A stretch of DNA of 64,000 nt. Source: Streptomyces sp. NBC_01351 (GTDB lineage Bacteria > Actinomycetota > Actinomycetes > Streptomycetales > Streptomycetaceae). A program made the translations under genes and the position numbers. The stretch covers positions 2,910,501-2,974,500 of the forward strand of contig NZ_CP108356.1 of the NCBI RefSeq assembly GCF_036237315.1, given 5' to 3'. Below are positions 60,995-64,000 of this stretch, in pieces. Each line of letters begins with the position of its first letter. Within the stretch, counting starts at the first letter, position 1. The notes beneath the pieces were generated by a model. The model searched no databases, was not told the origin of the DNA, and worked only from the letters and a program-made list of their open reading frames with translations.

Positions 60995-61753
60995 CTACTT
61001 GCCGACTTCCTTCGTCACCAGGGCGATCGCCTCGTCCACGTCGTCCGTGACGTGGAAGAGGTAGAGGTCCTTCTCCGAGGCCTTGCCCTGGGCGATCACC
61101 GTGTTGCGCAGCCAGTCGATCAGACCGCTCCAGTACTCCGTGCCGAACAGCACGATCGGGAAGCGGGTGATCTTCTGCGTCTGGACCAGGGTCAGCGCCT
61201 CGAACAGCTCGTCCAGCGTGCCGAGGCCGCCCGGCAGGACGACGAAGCCCTGGCTGTACTTCACGAACATCGTCTTGCGGACGAAGAAGTACCGGAAGTT
61301 CAGCCCGAGGTCGACGTGCTGGTTCAGGCCCTGCTCGAAGGGCAGCTCGATGCCCAGGCCGACGGAGATGCCGTTGGCCTCGCGGGCGCCCTTGTTGGCC
61401 GCCTCCATGGCGCCCGGCCCGCCGCCGGTGATCACCGCGAAGCCGGCGTCGACCAGCGCGCCGCCGATCCGTACGCCCGCCTCGTACTCGGGCGTGCCCG
61501 CCGCGGTGCGGGCGGACCCGAACACGCTGATCGCGGGCGGCAGCTCGGCGAGCGTGCCGAAGCCCTCGATGAACTCCGACTGGATGCGCAGGACCCGCCA
61601 CGGATCGGTGTGCACCCACTCGGAGGGCCCCGCCGAATCCAGCAGCCGCTGGTCGGTCGTACTGCCCGCCTTGATCTGGCTCCGCCTCCTCAGCACCGGC
61701 CCGAGCTGCTGCTCCTCGGGCCGACGACGGGCGGAACTCTCGGGGTTGCCCAT
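60995..61753 (-). CDS. LOG-family (TIGR00730) Rossmann-fold nucleotide hydrolase
   Basis: This 252-residue protein has a Rossmann-like fold with ISVFGSART, the GGGPGAMEAANKGA phosphate loop and the PGGLGTLDE motif of the LOG/lysine-decarboxylase-like family (cytokinin riboside 5'-monophosphate phosphoribohydrolase). Members hydrolyse nucleotide 5'-monophosphates to free base and ribose phosphate. The ATG at 61753 has GGAGG 9 nt upstream. It is convergent with the folP2-like gene and its order matches Rv1205-Rv1207. Confidence 0.9.
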   Translation of the reverse strand: MGNPESSARRRPEEQQLGPVLRRRSQIKAGSTTDQRLLDSAGPSEWVHTDPWRVLRIQSEFIEGFGTLAELPPAISVFGSARTAAGTPEYEAGVRIGGALVDAGFAVITGGGPGAMEAANKGAREANGISVGLGIELPFEQGLNQHVDLGLNFRYFFVRKTMFVKYSQGFVVLPGGLGTLDELFEALTLVQTQKITRFPIVLFGTEYWSGLIDWLRNTVIAQGKASEKDLYLFHVTDDVDEAIALVTKEVGK

Positions 61754-61817
61754 GGTGTGCTCCCTCCTGCTGATCGTTGGATCAGCGTAGGCGCACAAAG
61801 GTGACGGGAAGCGGAAT

Positions 61818-62897
61818 TCAGGAGGTCAGCCAGGCACGGAGTCGTTCCTCGCAGTGAAGGATCGCCTTCGTTTCCACGCGCTCGTCGACCTTGTGGGCCA
61901 GCAAGGCGTCGCCCGGACCGTAGTTGACCGCGGGGACGCCGAGGGCGCTGAAGCGGGAGACGTCCGTCCAGCCGAACTTCGGCATGGCGTGTCCTCCGAC
62001 GGCCTCCATGAAGGCGGCGGCGGCCGGGTGGGACAGGCCGGGCAGGGCGCCGGGCGAGGAGTCGTCGACCACGAACTCGGCGATGTCGCAGTCCGCGAAG
62101 ACCTCCCGGACGTGGGCGAGGGCGTCGGCCTCGCTGCGGTCCGGGGCGTAGCGGAAGTTGACCGTGACCGTGCACGCGTCGGGGATGACGTTGTTGGCGA
62201 CGCCGCCGTCGATGCGGACCGCGTTGAGGCCCTCGTGGTACTCCAGGCCGTCGATGACCGGCTTGCGCGGCTCGTACGCAGCCAGCGTGGCCAGGATCGG
62301 GCCGGCGGTGTGGATGGCGTTGGAGCCCATCCAGCTGCGGGCGGAGTGGGCGCGCTCGCCGGTCGTGCGCAGCAGGACGCGCAGGGTGCCCTGGCAGCCG
62401 CCCTCGACCTCGGCGTTGGAGGGCTCCAGGAGCACCGCGAAGTCGCCGGTCAGCCAGTCCGGGTGGGCTTCGGCGACCTTGCCGAGACCGTTGAGGTCGG
62501 CGGCGACCTCTTCCTGGTCGTAGAAGACGAAGGTGAGGTCGCGGTTCGGCTCGGGCACGGTGGCCGCGATGCGCAGCTGCACGGCGACGCCGGACTTCAT
62601 GTCGGTGGTGCCGCAGCCCCACAGGACGTCGTTCTCGTCGAGGCGGGACGGAACGTTGTCGGCGATCGGCACGGTGTCCAGGTGGCCGGCGAGGACGACG
62701 CGCTCGGCGCGGCCGAGGTCCGTACGGGCCACGACGTTGTTTCCGAAACGGTCCACGGTGAGGTGCGGGAGTGCACGCAGCGCGTGTTCCACGAGGTCGG
62801 CGAGTACCTTCTCGTCGCCGCTCACGGACGGAATGTCGACGAGCCGGGCGGTCAGCTCGGCGGCGTCCTGGGTGAGGTCGAGCTCGGATTCGGACAT
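61818..62897 (-). CDS. dapE: Succinyl-diaminopimelate desuccinylase DapE
   Basis: This 359-residue M20 di-zinc hydrolase has GHLDTVP near residue 78, GCGTTDMKSG, FYDQEEV and the C-terminal PGDALLAHKVDERVE histidine. It removes succinate from N-succinyl-L,L-diaminopimelate in lysine and peptidoglycan precursor synthesis. The ATG at 62897 (MSESELD) is preferred over an upstream frame. The placement beside a LOG-family protein and folP2 is the same as in M. tuberculosis. Confidence 0.92.
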   Translation of the reverse strand: MSESELDLTQDAAELTARLVDIPSVSGDEKVLADLVEHALRALPHLTVDRFGNNVVARTDLGRAERVVLAGHLDTVPIADNVPSRLDENDVLWGCGTTDMKSGVAVQLRIAATVPEPNRDLTFVFYDQEEVAADLNGLGKVAEAHPDWLTGDFAVLLEPSNAEVEGGCQGTLRVLLRTTGERAHSARSWMGSNAIHTAGPILATLAAYEPRKPVIDGLEYHEGLNAVRIDGGVANNVIPDACTVTVNFRYAPDRSEADALAHVREVFADCDIAEFVVDDSSPGALPGLSHPAAAAFMEAVGGHAMPKFGWTDVSRFSALGVPAVNYGPGDALLAHKVDERVETKAILHCEERLRAWLTS

Positions 62898-62983
62898 GGC
62901 TCTGACCCTAACGCCCCGGGCTGTGGCGAACCTTCCACGTCCGCCCGGTGGACGCGTCACGTGGCTCAAGTACGGTGGGCCGC

Positions 62984-63949
62984 GTGTCCAAGAGCGATCA
63001 CCACCGTCCCCGTCTCCGCAGCCGCTTGCTGCGCGCCGCCGCCGGCCTGCTGGTCCTGCTCGCGGTCGTCGGCTACTTCGCCGCCAAGCAGGACTCGACC
63101 GGCGGTCAGGGTGCGCCGCACTGCACCGTGCGCGCCGCCGGCGCGGGCGCGGGCGACTCGTACTCGATGACCACCGAGCAGGCGGGGAACGCTGCGACGA
63201 TCGCGGCCGTGGGCACGGGCAAACCGATGCCGGAGCGGGCGGTGACGATAGCGATAGCGACCGCGATGCAGGAGTCGGCGCTGCGCAATCTCGACCACGG
63301 CGACCGGGACTCGCTCGGTCTGTTCCAGCAGCGGCCCTCGCAGGGCTGGGGGACGCCCGAGCAGATCCGCGACCCCGTGTATTCGGCCGGAATCTTCTAC
63401 GACCGTCTCAAGGCGGTCCGGGGGTGGGCGCGGCTGCCGCTGACGGAGGCCGCGCAGCAGGTGCAGCTCAGCGGTTTCCCGCAGGCGTACGCGAAGCACG
63501 AGCCGGACGCGACGCTGCTCGCGGCGGCGTTCACGGGCGCCGCCCCGGGGACGCTGACCTGCACCGGTCCCGCGCCGCGGCCCGGGACGGGCGATCCGCG
63601 GAAGGTACAGGCGGAGCTGACCCGGGTGTTCGGGGAGAAGACGGCGCCGCGGCTGGGGCCGCCCGCGTCCTCGGCGGGGCACTCGGGGCCGATGGAGCGG
63701 ACCGAGATCACCGTGCCGGTGGCGGCCAAGAAGGGCGCGGCGGTCGAGGGGCAGCGCGGCTGGGAACTCGCGCACTGGGCGGTCGCGAACGCCGCCGAGC
63801 TGAACATCTCGCGGGTGGCCTACGACGGCAAGGCGTGGATCGCGGGCGAGAACAAGGGCCGCTGGGTGGACAGGGCGCCGGGCACCTCGGGGACCGGCGA
63901 CCCGCTGGGCGCGGGCCCGGAGGACGTACGGATCTTCGTGGTCCGCTGA
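62984..63949 (+). CDS. Secreted/membrane-anchored lysozyme-like protein
   Basis: This 321-residue protein has an N-terminal transmembrane or signal helix (LLRAAAGLLVLLAVVGYFAA) and a domain with ATAMQESALRNLDHGDRDSLGLFQQRPSQGWGTPEQI. That matches the lytic-transglycosylase/lysozyme-like fold, with Glu in MQES as the likely acid and the SLGLFQQRP segment. A variable linker and a C-terminal domain (GWELAHWAVANAAELNISRV) follow. It probably acts on peptidoglycan outside the membrane. Streptomyces homologues are often labelled heavy-metal transporters without visible basis. The GTG at 62984 is divergent from dapE. Confidence 0.75.
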   Translation: MSKSDHHRPRLRSRLLRAAAGLLVLLAVVGYFAAKQDSTGGQGAPHCTVRAAGAGAGDSYSMTTEQAGNAATIAAVGTGKPMPERAVTIAIATAMQESALRNLDHGDRDSLGLFQQRPSQGWGTPEQIRDPVYSAGIFYDRLKAVRGWARLPLTEAAQQVQLSGFPQAYAKHEPDATLLAAAFTGAAPGTLTCTGPAPRPGTGDPRKVQAELTRVFGEKTAPRLGPPASSAGHSGPMERTEITVPVAAKKGAAVEGQRGWELAHWAVANAAELNISRVAYDGKAWIAGENKGRWVDRAPGTSGTGDPLGAGPEDVRIFVVR

Positions 63950-64000
63950 GCCGGTGACCCGTACGACCCCTTGCCCGGGGGCCCGGCATCCCCGGCGTCT

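Overview
The window is high-GC actinobacterial chromosome, almost certainly a Streptomyces. Evidence: strong GC3 bias, many GTG starts, purine-rich Shine-Dalgarno sites, WhiB-like and ECF regulators, and a gene order resembling the S. coelicolor core region around wblC. It looks like core chromosome, not an acquired island: no tRNA, integrase, transposase or CRISPR array was seen. The accessory signal lies in short dispersed repeats, leader regions and one polysaccharide-type gene group.

Layout. 0-17.8 kb: a cut-off small gene, wblC (WhiB7 type) with a long attenuator leader, helicase uvrD2, mycoredoxin, nudC, an M20 peptidase, the AdnAB-type double helicase-nucleases, an alkyltransferase-like protein and a large flippase/kinase-like membrane protein. 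18-26.4 kb: a truncated protoporphyrinogen oxidase fragment, a secreted tripeptidyl-peptidase-like hydrolase, moeZ, and four minus-strand genes (PelF/DUF3492 glycosyltransferase, membrane protein, NAD-epimerase, spherulin-4/GH135-like protein). 26.8-32.6 kb: a translationally coupled peptide-type ABC importer operon with a leader ORF and terminator upstream. 32.6-41.4 kb: DUF3152 protease, alpha/beta hydrolase, TetR regulator, DUF3107, ferritin-like protein and DEAD-box helicase. 41.5-51.8 kb: MarC, PHP phosphoesterase, SUFU-like protein, CorA, MgtE-N/CBS, DUF1003 and Mrp. 51.9-55.4 kb: tatB, HtrA-like protease, zinc anti-sigma factor and ECF sigma factor. 55.5-64 kb: O-methyltransferase, DUF3117, enoyl-CoA hydratase, tag, DivIVA-like protein, FolP2-like protein, LOG-family protein, dapE and a lysozyme-like secreted protein.

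Two long blocks follow the order of Mycobacterium tuberculosis segments known from memory: whiB7-uvrD2-mrx1-nudC-adnB-adnA-moeZ-DUF3152-TetR-DUF3107-rhlE, and dapE-LOG-folP2-tag-DUF3117-methyltransferase-sigE-rseA-htrA-tatB-mrp-corA. Functionally they group translation-antibiotic response (wblC), recombination and repair (AdnAB, UvrD2, Tag), thiol and sulfur chemistry (mycoredoxin, MoeZ) and envelope stress (sigma/anti-sigma/HtrA/Tat).

The most unusual signals are: (1) a dispersed palindromic element that sits next to a broken gene and has become in-frame linker sequence in at least three proteins; (2) an 87-nt two-stem repeat present twice with conserved pairing; (3) leader peptide/terminator arrangements before wblC and the ABC operon, and a weaker candidate before corA; (4) a Pel-like polysaccharide gene group whose hydrolase seems to lack its catalytic acid motif. 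No wholly new defence or mobile system was recognised.
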